From Protula sp. h YS-2021 (lineage: Eukaryota > Annelida > Polychaeta > Sabellida > Serpulidae), in contig OX457028.1 in the NCBI GenBank assembly GCA_949752745.1, forward strand, positions 27,368,645-27,432,644: a stretch of 64,000 nucleotides of DNA, given 5' to 3'. This document shows positions 38,679-51,400 of the stretch, one piece after another. Every line of letters starts with the position of its first letter. Position 1 is the stretch's first letter. Below the pieces are notes generated by a model. It had not been told where the DNA came from. It worked only from the letters and a program-made list of their open reading frames with translations, and did not search any database. Both the position numbers and the translations under genes were made by a program.

Positions 38679-39378
38679 TGAATTCAGTAAGTAAAGGAAT
38701 TGTTTTAAAAAATCGAATCAGCTGGACCCTTGTGTTGAAGAGGTTTTGCTTGTACAAGTGTGGTCGCCCGTTGCTATAGGTAGGATAAAATATTTATGTT
38801 GCGTTACTCAACATGTTTTACAACTAATAATAAATACATATAGCGCATATATTTGTGTAATATAAGGAACCTGTCAATTATTCACACACTCATGTCGGAT
38901 TTTTTTTATAGTATAATGTTCCTATAAATTATTAAAACAGTTCCTCTTACTTTGGCTCGTATACTCGTACGGGTTACTGAAGCCTTAAATGGTGAGATTG
39001 AATTTTCCCAGCAAGACTTCAATACCGATAATACGATATCATATAAGCGGCAATGATAAGGCCAATAAATTAATATCTAAGCCCATTTAAAGACGCCGGC
39101 ATGCGCCAAATTACGTGTGTTAAGACATATCTACACACGCGGTGAGGTCTATTGGCCCCATTGCGGAGAGATTGATATTTAATAGGCATTATCTTTCCTG
39201 AGTACAAAACCTTAAGAGTGTCAAACGACAATTGAAATGAATGTTAAAGACGTCTATCAGATCACTTATCGCTGGGTTTTTTAATCAACCGAACGCAATC
39301 CAAGTAGGAAGCACATTTACATGTTCATTTGCAAATGGATAAAGGAAGCTGCTTTCACAAATGTCTAAATATTAAATA
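35450..39378. other. Intergenic; no gene seen
   Basis: Includes a 36318-36530 duplication (two copies of about 110 bp containing TTTTAAAATGTAMATAAGAC), (TA)n at 38589-38680, and otherwise AT-rich sequence. The promoter of the next gene must lie at its right end, but no TATA or initiator can be assigned with confidence. Confidence 0.5.
38589..38680. repeat. (TA)n microsatellite, interrupted
   Basis: TA units with three short interruptions (TATACA, TAAAAA). Confidence 0.97.
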
Positions 39379-39853
39379 ATGGAAAATAAATTATATTTCG
39401 GGGATGATCCCTATCACCGTTTCGCAAGAACAAAACACCCGAGGCAAGTTCTGCGAACACAGAAAAATGCATGGAATAGTAATTCGAGTGATTATTCTAT
39501 TAAGCGAGACAAAACAGTGAGGAATTTTCCCTTCAACGCAGGGAAACCAGCGCTTGCCTCAGCAAGCGATAGTGTCATTTCGTACAACGGTCGCGCTAAA
39601 ACCACGCGAATACCCACCCTGCCACAAAGAGACGAGAACAGAGAAAGAGAAAGCAACTCTCGCGGACAAATCAGAAAACCTGTTAGGATTTTAACTGCCA
39701 GGAGCAATACGCCTCGGAGTGGAATATCCTGTTTAAATTCGTTGAAGCAAAGGTCGATTGAATTTGGTCCGTCGCCAGAGCGACATTTATCAAATCGATA
39801 TGAGAGACCAAAGACTGGCGGACATAATACACGCCAGCTCAGTGACCAAGGAG
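39379..39853 (+). CDS. Gene 2 exon 1: basic disordered N terminus
   Basis: The start ATG (AATAATGG) opens MENKLYFGDDPYHRFARTKH. The frame runs to a gtaaat donor after LSDQG. Many Arg, Ser and Asn residues and no hydrophobic core. Earlier non-coding exons are possible. Confidence 0.75.
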
Positions 39854-42800
39854 GTAAATTTTACTTTAATAATTGTTTAACTTAAGTACTCTTTGAGAGA
39901 TTTCCAGACAGTAATGAAACCTTTGCCCCTTTGCGGGTGGGGAGGGGGGGGGGGGGGCATCATACAAATAGGTTACCATGCGTGGCCATGACTTTTAAAA
40001 AACAGCCCCCTTTTGTTGGAAACGCGGAGTATGAATACCCCTCCTCCCGCTTTCTTACGAAAGTGGCGCTCCTCTCCAAATTCATATCCTTTTTTAAAGT
40101 GTTTTTTATTATTATTTTTTTTTTGGGTCTGGGGAAGGGACGGCACCCATAGTAACACATAGAATACCAAGTGGACGTCGGGACTTTTTCCCTCGTCCAT
40201 TATGCACACTCTATATTTTAACAAAGAGAAGACAATGGTGTAAATACTCAAACTGAAGTGCAATCTGTCAAGTTTTCTCTTCGTTTTGAAACACCAAATC
40301 GGAAGTAGGCTGAATTTCAGTCTGTGCAAGCCGTGAACGGTGTCATGCTGATAAGAGGGCACTCCCGTGTTTGTTGAAAACAAGAATATACAATTTCAAA
40401 TAGGAACCACGCTACTGCAAGGAATTATTTACAAATATTGTTATCATTGTGAAGCACTACCTGGTAAAAATGCGCCGCCGTAAATTAGACAAAAACTACT
40501 CAAAACCAATCAATTTTTTTGTGTTTTATAAAGAGAGTGTACGGCGGCCACACACAAGTCCACACCCCCGGTCACGCGCCAGCCTGCGGAGGGGGGTTAC
40601 TTCCGCGAGCTCGCCACAGCGCGTACGCGGCGAACCGTCGCCAGACAAAGAGACAACGCAACAAGGCAAATATATATTTAACAACAATAAACATCAAGAA
40701 CGTGCTAGGGGTGGTAAAGGGGAGTGTCTCGCTCTAGACGGTGGTTCTAGATTAACATTTCCCGATGTCTATGCAATATTTAGATGTGTAATTTGCAATT
40801 AATCACAACAGTAATTTTCATTGCATTAGACCCGAAAATAAATAAAATTTCACTGGTCTATTTTTTTTAGAAATAAAGAAGGAAAACATACAGAGAAAGG
40901 GAAAAAAGAGAATACAAAACAATTTTCTTGCCAGTTAACACTCGCGTATTTTAATCATTAATTTTTTACAGGAGAAATTGAAATAAAGCTGCAGGTACAA
41001 GATATCGATCTGGCAACCCCACACGATTCGGATCTGGTAACCGCTCTCTCCGATAAAGTCCTTGCCCTTTACAATCACGTGACGTCACAAGAAGAGGCGT
41101 ACATTTCACACCTCAATGAAAACTCACCCACCGATGGTCTGATCTATAAAAAAATCAAAATAGGAAGCGTTCTACTTATTGCTGAATGCAGGACTCTAGA
41201 AGCGCTGGATCTTCTGGAAGCCATGTATGTGTCGTCGGAGTTAAATCGACTTCTGAATGACACATTCGTTTCGGAACAGCTTCTCGATGAGCTGGGAGTG
41301 AAAAGCTTATCTCTTAACACGACAATACGTCAAACTTGCCTGGAGAAATGTCGTGATGACTTGTTAATTAAAGAAATGATGGACGATGAACATCTTCAAG
41401 GTACGTTAGTCGTCTTAAGCCTGTCTCGTTTGTTCAGTTAAGGAGTTATAATAACGTACTTCTTAGCAATTAAACTGGAGTTTCCAAACTTCATTATAAT
41501 GAAACAAAGTGAAGATAATTCATTATGATTAGAAAGCGCTTATTATGCGTTAACCGACACGGTATTGATTTTAATCATGATTTATCGGTTATCTTCTGAT
41601 AAGATAATAGGGCTTTAGTAGTTGTAATACTCGCTGCAATCTTCTTATGGATATTTAATTAGAACCGAGTGTCCAGAGTGTCCACCCACCCGAATGTCCC
41701 TTGCCATCAATATATTTTGTACTAATATTCATTTCGCTGTGTACGATTTTTTCTAGAGGAGCAAGAGCTTTACGTATCTCGGGCAGACTGCGCGCGAAAA
41801 CTGAAGGAATTGTGGGATAGCTTCCGCTCGTTGCAGACGACAATCACGAATCAATACAACTACTTCCTGTCTTACATCAACGACTTTTTCATGGTTCTTA
41901 AACTTTCAAAACCAGTCTCAATGAAGAATTTCGATTGTCTGGAAGACGTTCTACGGTGCTATAATTTTTTATCAAGTAGTCACAGTGTGGGGAAATCAGT
42001 GAGAACGGACTTAGTACGCGAGTATTTGGACATCGTCAATCGAATAAAGCAAGGTGTCAAATCACTGTTTGTGGAGATTAGTCAATGGGAAAAACATTTA
42101 TTTAAGTACATTACACCAAGCTGCTTGGGTGAGCTTAAGAAAAGCATAAAGAATATTAATATGATTTTATCACCGAAAAAAAGATTCGATACTATTTCAT
42201 TCTTCGTTGTTCTCAAGGTCAGCGTGTTAGACCGTCAAATATTTGGTGGATTAATCAAATACATTCCGGCTCTCCTTGCCGCTTTTTCCGTCATCGAAGG
42301 AGAGCTTGGTACATTAAAAGGTGTGCTAGCATACGACCAAGGGAGTGAGACGACAGCGGAACCCGATCTGCCGCCTAAGCAGCAAAGTACACATGCGATG
42401 GAACCTTACTCCGATCCCGTCGACGCCCTTGTTCATAATATTTTGACAGAAGCACAAAAACAAGTGAGATTTCTACTCAATGACACGCAAACAAAAGGCA
42501 AGGAAACCACTTCACACTATGGCACAGTCTTCGACGAAAGACGAATCGCAAACGTAAACAAAGAGAAAGCAGATACGCAAAAACAACAGCCCGAGCCTGT
42601 AAAGAATAACAATCCACAACAACAGCAAAGTGTCAAAGCAGAGGTCAAGGTCACTTCACGGGAGTCGCACAGAGGGAAACTCTCTTCAAATGAAAGTGCA
42701 ACAGTGAAGTTCAGCAACTACATGGGCTTGATATCGAAATTGAAAACCGAATACGACCGACACGAACCGATCGAATATCCTTATGGAAAGGACCGGACAA

Positions 42801-44818
42801 AGGATGGCAAAGGTGCCTTTCCTCTTATCCACGGCCGATCTATTCCCAGTAAAAGATCAGCCCGTAATGTGTCAGTTGACATGAATAGCAAACTAACTTC
42901 CGGTTTACAAAGACCACTTTCAAGGTCGTCTGTAAAGTCAAGTAAATCTATAGAAGAAAACTGTAATGGTAACATAGCGACAGCTTCCATGGAAACGGGT
43001 GGTTTTGCAAAAGCTTGTGAAGAGACGCCATCCATTTCCACGTTGAAATATGCCGACCGTAACCCATCTCTGTATGATCTCGGAGACGAAGAGCATCGGG
43101 TGAAGGGAAACGGTCACGTGACTTCTACAAAGGGTGACAGTACAAAGAGGTATATTGTTGCCGGACTACAGCCTACGCAAAACACACGGCGTGTTATTGA
43201 AGTATCCAGGATGCATTTAACGCCACGTGCGAACACGCGAAGCGTTCACACGTCACATCATTCTTTTGATGCCGACAACATTGGCGCTGACATATGTCAC
43301 GACGCGATGATAGATTTGGTGAACCCTGAGAACAGGAATACCACTGCACTGCCACCAGTGACTGCTCTGACTGACGGAAGAAGTGCCTCACCTTCTCACG
43401 GCTCAGAAGACACTTGTCCGGGAAACGCAGACATTCTGCCACATTCGGCTACACCGGTTATGGAAAGCAAGGTGAATACGGTCCCTAGTTGTGAGAACGG
43501 GTCGGCGAATACCACCAATGGTTCAAATCAACCTTTAGATGACTACGAATCCATTAACAGCACATTGTCTGACAGTGGAGAAGAATTGCTTGAAAGTTTG
43601 CAATCAGGTCCTAGCGAAATAGACGAATCAGAGGACGAAACACTCGTGTCCCCATCAGTCATGGCAAATAATCTGACAGACGACTGTGATGGCGTACGAC
43701 ACAGTTTGGACACACCAGTGTTCATCGCCAGGCGAGCCACTACTTACAAGACACGCCTGAGTGAGTTCAGTCTGGAAGGTTTTGGCCTGAGCACTCCCCC
43801 CAACACTCCCAAATCATCTATGATATTCAACACGTATTCGGGATCAGGTCGTGCAATGTACAGCCCCAATTTAGGCCTTCACAGGCGTTCCTCCGTGCCT
43901 GATATGCGGCAGTCACATGTTCCATCGCTTTCCTCTCTTACCGATGTATCGCAGTCGAGCATACCTCCACGTTCCGCCATGTTTCGAACGCCCCAACCCG
44001 ACACTTCACTCGTCATCACGCCGCAGTCCATTGTTTCCGGTCGCTCTTCGGCAACATCCGCACCGTGCTCGGCTGTTACCGGACGCTCTTCGGCAGTTTC
44101 CGCGTCACAGTCGAACCTTTCTCCGCGCCATTCTAAATCGCCTTCAACGCAAGGCAATACGTGGGCAAACCGTCAACGTGTTGTGTCGATGGCAAATTCT
44201 TTACACAACAAATATCAGTCCCCTCTCCCAAGGGAAAGAATAAACCACGACACCACGACATTAAAGAGTGCTTCGACGGAGAAATATCGCGACGAACATT
44301 TCAATGAGATCATCAAGCCGTGTAAGAGATCTGTGCGCTTTAACATCATAAGTGCACAAGGCCGTGAGCATTATGCCCGCGACTTGTCCAGGGACCAGCT
44401 CAAAAGTGCACCTTTACCCAAGCGCACTGACCCAGAAGCTGGAGTGCACTTGCACCGACAAAGCACGCGAAATGCCAAGAACGCCACAGTACCAGAAAGC
44501 TCTCCTGATTTTCATCATGAAAGTAGAACTTCGGACAAAGGGAGTCTGATATCACTGCAACTGCGAAATAGGGCGAGACGAGATAATTCCTCCCTAAGCA
44601 GACGACATTCCGAGGAAGGCGCGGGTACCAGCCATATATCCGAGGAAGGCGCGGGTACCAGCCATATATCCGAGGAACGCGACGGCAATTTCCCGCCCCA
44701 TTTTAAAGTCGTCATACGAAAAGATTCACAAAATAAAAGAAACTCTGAAGCGAACGGCAGCAAGAATTATGAATACGTCGCCGTGTCTAATCTGGCAACG
44801 GCCGTGTCGAACAGATGA
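39379..44818 (+). CDS. Three-exon gene: TRADD-N-like domain protein with long disordered tail, about 1321 aa
   Basis: Exons 39379-39853, 40972-41400 and 41757-44818 join in phase 1 at both introns. Residues 1-158 are basic and disordered. Residues of about 168-290 resemble the TRADD N-terminal-type domain found in many invertebrate adaptors and receptors: GSVLLIAECRTLEALDLL, then MYVSSELNRLL and SLSLNTTI keep the strand-helix-strand pattern. Residues of about 303-500 are predicted mainly helical, with no family I can name. The remaining 820 or so are Ser/Thr/Asn-rich and probably disordered, with a candidate PP1-docking RVxF motif (KRSVRFN at 1158). TRADD-N domains mediate assembly of signalling complexes, so a cytoplasmic scaffold role is an inference. 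Confidence 0.8.
39854..40971. other. Gene 2 intron 1
   Basis: Ends in attttttacag. Contains a G run (39944-39957) and a small Arg-rich plus-strand frame (40449-40802) with no support. Nothing else is seen. Confidence 0.7.
40972..41400 (+). CDS. Gene 2 exon 2: TRADD-N-like domain
   Basis: 142 full codons bounded by ttttttacag and gtacgt. It begins GEIEIKLQVQDIDLA and contains IKIGSVLLIAECRTLEAL, the most diagnostic stretch. The whole folding unit is in one exon, as expected for a shuffled domain. Confidence 0.88.
41757..44818 (+). CDS. Gene 2 exon 3: helical region and disordered tail
   Basis: The exon continues in phase from DDEHLQ into EEQELYVSRADCARKLKEL. Residues 303-500 are rich in Leu, Phe and Lys with helical periodicity. 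From codon 500 or so the sequence is low complexity. Near the end a 36-nt direct repeat (44608-44675) encodes SEEGAGTSHISE twice. The stop TGA is at 44816-44818. A single 3-kb last exon is unusual next to the short exons of its neighbours. Confidence 0.92.
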
Positions 44819-44955
44819 CATGTTTTCGCACAGACAGCGCAAGTTCTAATAGCTCCCCAAAATAATTAGCAAAGAATTCGACTTTCTGTTTAATGCTAAA
44901 TGTCCTGCATCTTACTTTGCATTTTATAAATGATTTTATAACCACGTTACAATGA

Positions 44956-44961
44956 ATTAAA
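44956..44961 (+). terminator. Probable poly(A) signal ATTAAA of gene 2
   Basis: The common variant ATTAAA lies 138 bp after the stop, followed by T-rich sequence. A run of about 28 A at 45030-45055 lies downstream. Confidence 0.45.
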
Positions 44962-45443
44962 AGAATAGTTTTCTCTTTAATTTTTGTTTTTATTTATATT
45001 TATATAGCCTTTCGTGTTATCAAAGGAACAAAAAAAAAAAAAAAAAAAAAAAAAACATTCGAAGAGGAACGAAGATTTCCGTCCTCATCTAAATGCAGTT
45101 TACATTTTTGTACTGTTGATATACAACTTCGTACATCGACAGTTTTGTACTTTTCATGCTTATCACAGATATTTTACAATATTTCTATAACAACCAGTGA
45201 AACTAAAACATATATAAGTAAAAAAATCAACATAAAAACCTCAAAAACATTGACAATGTTTAACAACTGACACAACCCAATATGTTAATACTTTCTTGGA
45301 TATACGACTAAGAAATCCTTCGTGAAAGGAACAGAATGGACATTTAATAATGTCACAAACAACTTGCAAAGAAAGCTGCTTAAACCATTTGCACATAATT
45401 TCCCAGTAATTCTCACAATGTTGGCCCATATTCAGTTCTTTTT

Positions 45444-45449
45444 TTTATT
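45444..45449 (-). terminator. TECPR1: Poly(A) signal AATAAA of TECPR1
   Basis: AATAAA on the minus strand (TTTATT on plus) about 165 bp beyond the stop codon. The 3' ends of gene 2 and TECPR1 are only about 0.5 kb apart. Confidence 0.55.
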
Positions 45450-48400
45450 GTGTTCTTCAAAAGATTCAGCAAACTGAATAACTGAATCTAACTTTAAACA
45501 ACCTTTAAACCGAATTTCATGAGAGCACTATGATGTCAGCATTAAACGACCCCCCCCCCCCTCCCCAGATGGCGCTTCATTTCGGGGCTCGGGAATGAAT
45601 CTGGGTCATGGAGCTCACAGGTGAGGATTCGTTCCGCAGGAACCTCGTGCCGACACGTACGTAAAACCATCCTGCAACAATAACACCATGCTATTTGCGC
45701 GCTGTCACTTAAGTGAGAACATACCCTATCACCTTTCAAAAAGGAGAGGCGTTGAAAAACATCACGTGATTTATTTGCTGTAAAGCTAACGTATCACAAG
45801 CACCTTGATGTCTCTTACTGTCGAGCCTTTTATAGATTTATTTGCGAATTTATTTATGTGATTGTGGGTTTAATCCTTTATACACTTAAGCTTAAAAGCT
45901 AAGTAAACGCCAAGCCGTCACACGAGTTAGAAAACTTCCTTGATGGTACTTGCCCCCCCCCCCCCTCCCACCTCCCCCACCCAGTCAGCAGTTGCAACTT
46001 GGAACAAATGATCACTAATAGACGACGAATGCGAAACAGAGAAACCAAAAAATAGTTGTCAGATTGAAACGGCTGCGTACATAAACCTCACTCCTTGGTA
46101 CAACTTATGATTACTGGCATAAGGGAAAAAAATACCAGAGCCATATGTAACTGTAGGCGTTCTGTTGTGGACATTACACGTAAAAACAATATGTGTAAGT
46201 GTCCAGCGAATCGAACAATCTGTTCAAAGAGAACACAGTCGACCTGTGTTTTAAAAACAGATACCAAACGTTGAACTTGACTACATCTCGAGGAGTACGT
46301 CTATCCCCCGTGGGGGATATGGTGTGTGTAAGGCTGTTGCGTGTTGACAACGCAAAATTTAAAAGTGGAAGGCTAGGTAGACGTAGTGTCTAGCATTTAA
46401 ACGAATCAATCCATTAACCAGTAGGCGCATGAGACTGTCGTAGGCACGCTAAGTACAGCGCCGATTTTGAAAAATCCGCCATTTTGTCAAGTCCCATGCG
46501 GAAAATTGATCAGTCCCAGGGAACCCGTGTGCAGAATTTGAAACGAATCCATCCATTTTTGTGGCCTGTAGGCGCGTGAGACTGCCGTATATACGCTAAG
46601 TCCAGGGCCAATTTTCAAAAGTCCGCCATTTTGTCAATTTTTTTCCGATTCGGAAAATTCTTGGTCACTGCACTGCGGAAGGGTCCAGAGAAGCTTTGTA
46701 CAAAATTTGAAACGAATCCATGTACTAATATGGCCTGTAGGCGCGTGAGACTGCCGTATATACGCTAAGTCCAGTGCCGATTTTCAAAAGTCCGCCATTT
46801 TGTCAATTTTTGCCCGATCCAGAAAATTCTTGGTCACTGCACTGCGGAAGGCTCCATATATATATTAATGATGTGGCCTGTAGGCGCGTGAGACTGAAGC
46901 GTGACAGACGGACAGACAGACAGACCGACAAGTTCAAAACTATATCCTTCCGTTCCGCGGGGGATAATAATTATTTCGGTGGCCACATTGTCAGTGACAT
47001 ACGGCGGCGCACGGTGCTTATTAAACCAACAGTTTTACAAGTGGTGTCTCTGAGCTCCCCATTGGTTTGGTGAGCGATAATACGGGACAAGCAACTTCAA
47101 AACATTATTTACTTGCTCTAAAAATTTCATACCGTGGCATTATAGCAGAGAAAGGAGTAATTTTCCTATTATAAATATTTGACTTCATAATAGCTGAAAA
47201 CCAACTCATACCAGGGTACAGAACGCCGATGGTAAATAATTACTGTTTCTATCCTTTATTTAAAAGAAAAGAGACGAAAAAATATTGTATCAACTGTATA
47301 GCAAAGTAATGTGAAACCTCCCCCCTCAAAAACAAACAAAAAAAAAAAAAAAGAAAACAAGTGATTTCTAGAGGGTTAAATTATTACTACACATTTCAAT
47401 TACTTATTTATCAAGTTATCGAAGCACAATTGTTACCGATCAGTTCTGTAAACATTATGCCTTTCTTCACCTCCTTCGCTTTCGTTTGCTTAAGTTTTTC
47501 GTTACTGTTACGGTGCAGCACATGATCCTTACGAATCATTATAACGGGGGGGGGTATTATTTAAAATAGCTAGCCAAAGCAATTTAATTTCTCATTTCGT
47601 TTAAATTGAAGACAAAAAGTTTTTTGAAATACTTCCCAAAATAAATAAAATTGCTAAACATTCCGGTATCTTGGCCAAGTACCAAGTAAAAAAAAAAGGG
47701 ATTTATAGCAGGTTAAAAAAATCAAGACCAGCGACAACGCTATGTGTTGGAGTAGGAAAAATGGTAACGGAAATAACGAAAAAAATGGTAAAATAATTTT
47801 TTCGCAGAGAAAAATCATCAACATATTCAATCTTTATTTAACGTGTAAGTTTTTACAGGCTTTGTTTTTGCGCCTTTGCTGTTCGTAATTATTTCCATGC
47901 TACATATAAACGCGCTTAATTTGTCTCTGCTTATATAGTGTTCTAGTGAACCCGGAGAAATGCAAGGATTAACTGTAATGTGTGCAAGGGGGTTTTCTAA
48001 TCCGCCCGGTAACGAACACACGGGGATTATAGAGCCCCTAAAAGAGTCACAAAGCCTGGCATCTTTTGGTATATATGGCACTGAGTGGACTTCGCTTTAT
48101 GATGAGTAAGCACGGAAAGTAGTTTCTTCATTTTTTAACACTTTACCATTTTCTCCGTGAACCGTTATTTCCGTTACCATTTTAACCCATCCATTACGTC
48201 ATGTTGAGTAAGCATGCAAGGCAGTTTCTTCAGTTCTTAACACTCTACCATTTCTTTCCATTTACCGTTATTTCCGTTACTATTTTAACGTATCCACTTT
48301 GCATTGTTGCATAAATGCTGTCATCTGATTGGTCGCATGCTAAGTCAATACATTTTCAATTTTAAGGCAAAAACTGATAGATTACGCAATTATATGTGAT

Positions 48401-51400
48401 CAGTACGCCAATTATGTCATGTAACAAAGCGTGTTTATTTATTTCAAGTAAAAAGAACAACATTTTCTACTTTGTCAATAATACTGCAAGTCAATATCTA
48501 CCAATCGTCATGGATTCACTTACAGCTGTGACGCACTGCCCCGTGAGAGCTTAAGGATTCACTTACAGCTGTGACGCACTGCCACGAGAGAGCTTAATGA
48601 TTCACTTACAGCTGTGACGCATTGCCACGTGAGAGCTTAATGATTCACTTACAGCTGTGACGCACTGCCACGTGAGAGCTTGAGGATTCACTTACAGCTG
48701 TGACGCACTGCCATGTGAGAGCTTAAGGATTCACTTACAGCTGTGACGCACTGCCATGTGAGAGCTTAAGGATTCACTTACAGCTGTGACGCACTGCCAC
48801 GTGAGAGCATAAGGATTCACTTACAGCTGCGACGCACTGCATTGTGAGAGCTTAAGGATTCACTTACAGCTGTGACGCGCTGCCACGTGAGAGCTTAAGG
48901 ATTCACTTACAGCTGTGACGCGCTGCCACGTGAGAGCTTTGAGGTCAAGGACTCCCGAGTCTGAGCGCCGATACACAGCACCTTCGCTTGGGACCAGTTT
49001 TACTGAGGCCTGCGGAAGACACAAACAGAAACACATACAAAAACATTGCGAACACAGAACTGCCTCACTGCACTGCGCCTCCCACAAGATTATTTTAGTC
49101 ACAGAACCATATTACCCTACCTTCACTTCGTAACTTCCGTATTTGTGCAAATTAAAATGACGCAAATTCCGCAATAAGCAGAGGTAAACAGAACGTGCTC
49201 CTGGTACAGCGGATAATTGCTGCTCAGCTGACGCGCGCAGACGGAACCATGGGGGGGCGGGTCACGGTGATATTTGATTTGACTCTAGCACAAGGCTGGC
49301 GAATTAAACACGACATCTAAATTACCGACTCCCCTTAGGAGTCCGTCCCCTACCCACGCCCCTCCCCCGCCCCGTCCAATGACGCAAGCTCAGTTCCATT
49401 TATGAATAGTGCAGTTCTATCTTCATTCAAGCAAACAGTAATTTTTTTTATTAAATTTTTATTTTTTGGTTATTTTATATTTAGTTTTTCTTTTCTTAAA
49501 TTATCACCTAAAAAGGGTTAAAAGACGAAGATAACAAATGTAAAGTTGAATTTTCATCAACAGCAACATATTTGGAGTTCTTTATCCAGACTTTTTTTCA
49601 GCTTTTCCGTGAGATTTTTTACCGTAATTCTCTTCTACCATTTGCTAAAGTCAATGTTGAAAATTACTTCGATCATTTTACCCTACAGTACTCACTCGGC
49701 TTTGTATGACGTAGACGTGATCATCGGAATTGACGGAGACGTGGGCCATATCGGGACAGACCCTAACCCAAGCCTCACCGCACACGTTCTCTGCTGTTAT
49801 CCCCGCCCGCCACCACAATGTGCCTGAAATAACTCACAATTATAACACGCACCGAGTGACGGACCCTAACCCAAGTGCTTTCTCCTGGATTCCGGCACTT
49901 GAGGAAGGCTGTGCGGTTCGTTCACTGGCCTTCCACGCATGCCTGAATCGAATACAAACCACCCAACCCCATTACCCATCCCTTTAGCTAACGCGCCCTC
50001 AAATTCTTTCACAATCGTTACATTTTAGCGAACAGGATACACTTTAAATAGACCTTCATACATCGTTAGTTCGGATTTTCTCTCTTCAACATCCTTCTAC
50101 CAACACATTTTTAGCGGTTTAGGAGTACAAGACTGAACTTAGCAAAAGCGGATGTTTATAATCTCTATTATTTCAAATATACGAACTACTTCTCTCATTA
50201 CACAGTAGCTTTTGTTTAGTAAATAGATAAATTTATAAGCTGTTTCTAGCAAACTCCCTTGATATTACGTCGGAGACAAGAACGGACTAACCAGACAAAC
50301 TTGACACGTTTAACTACACACATAAAGAAAGACATTTCTTTTACATATTGCGATCTCCCCTAAAGCCTACTTTTGTATACTAACAAGTTTGTCCCACACG
50401 TCTGACCAGTCATTTCATTCCCATGACTCCCCCCCCCTACCCCCACCCCCTGATTACTCACCCCTTGCATCCAGCGCCCACACTTGCGTGTCACCCGCCG
50501 ATATTTGACAGAGTTTAGTTTTCGGTGGTGGGGAAACGGGCTTCCATGTCTCACCTACATCACAACAGACAACACAACATCCTCCAGTGACGGTGTAAAC
50601 CCATCTGACAAACTGACCTGAGCAATGTGTTTGTGCGTCAACAAAGTGTGGCCAACTGGACGGAGGCCTTTCGCTTTCCCACGTCCAAATTTCACATGGT
50701 CAGGTAAGTAAGAAGTATTTTAGTAGCACACACTACACACAATATATATATATATATATATTTGCATACATATGAGCGCAGATTTCTCAACTTTCTGCCT
50801 CTACTGTGAAATTTCTTCGTACTTAATCATATATTTACGAATATGTTAGCAGTGGTTCAATTTTCCTGAAAATTACCCTGCCTGCACCACACCCCTCCGT
50901 CCCTGCTGTCAACACTCACACACGCACCTGTCACATTAGCAGAGGTCACTCCCTGCCTGCACCACACCCCTCCGTCCCTACTGACCGCCCACACACTCAC
51001 CTGTCACATTAGCACAGGTCACTCCCTGCCTGCACCACACCCCTCCGTCCCTACTGACCGCCCACACACTCACCTGTCACATTAGCACACGTCACTCCCT
51101 GCCTGCACCACACCCCCCCGTCCCTACTGACCGCCCACAGCCTCACCCATCACATTAGCGCAGGTCACGCCCTGCCTGCACCACACCCCTTCGTCCCTAC
51201 TGACCGCCCACACACTCACCTGTCACATTAGCACAGGTCACGCCCTGCCTGCACCACACCCCTCCGTCCCTACTGACCGCCAACACACTCACCCGTCACA
51301 TTAGCACAGGTCACGCCCTACCTGCACCACACCCCTCCGTCCCTACTGACCGCCCACACACTCACCCGTCACATTAGCACTGGTCACGCCCTGCCTGCAC

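Noticed and set aside
40449..40802. Arg-rich 117-codon frame in intron 1 of gene 2
   Set aside because: Low-complexity basic composition, no homology recognised, within an intron with good splice sites.
43879..44157. Minus-strand frames inside gene 2 exon 3
   Set aside because: Antisense shadows of a long, well-supported coding exon.
49855..49987. Plus-strand RVTDPNPSAFSWIPALEEG, which looks like a tectonin repeat
   Set aside because: It lies on the wrong strand inside a TECPR1 intron. The true minus-strand exon (49696-49823) explains the region, and the likeness is short and without splice support.
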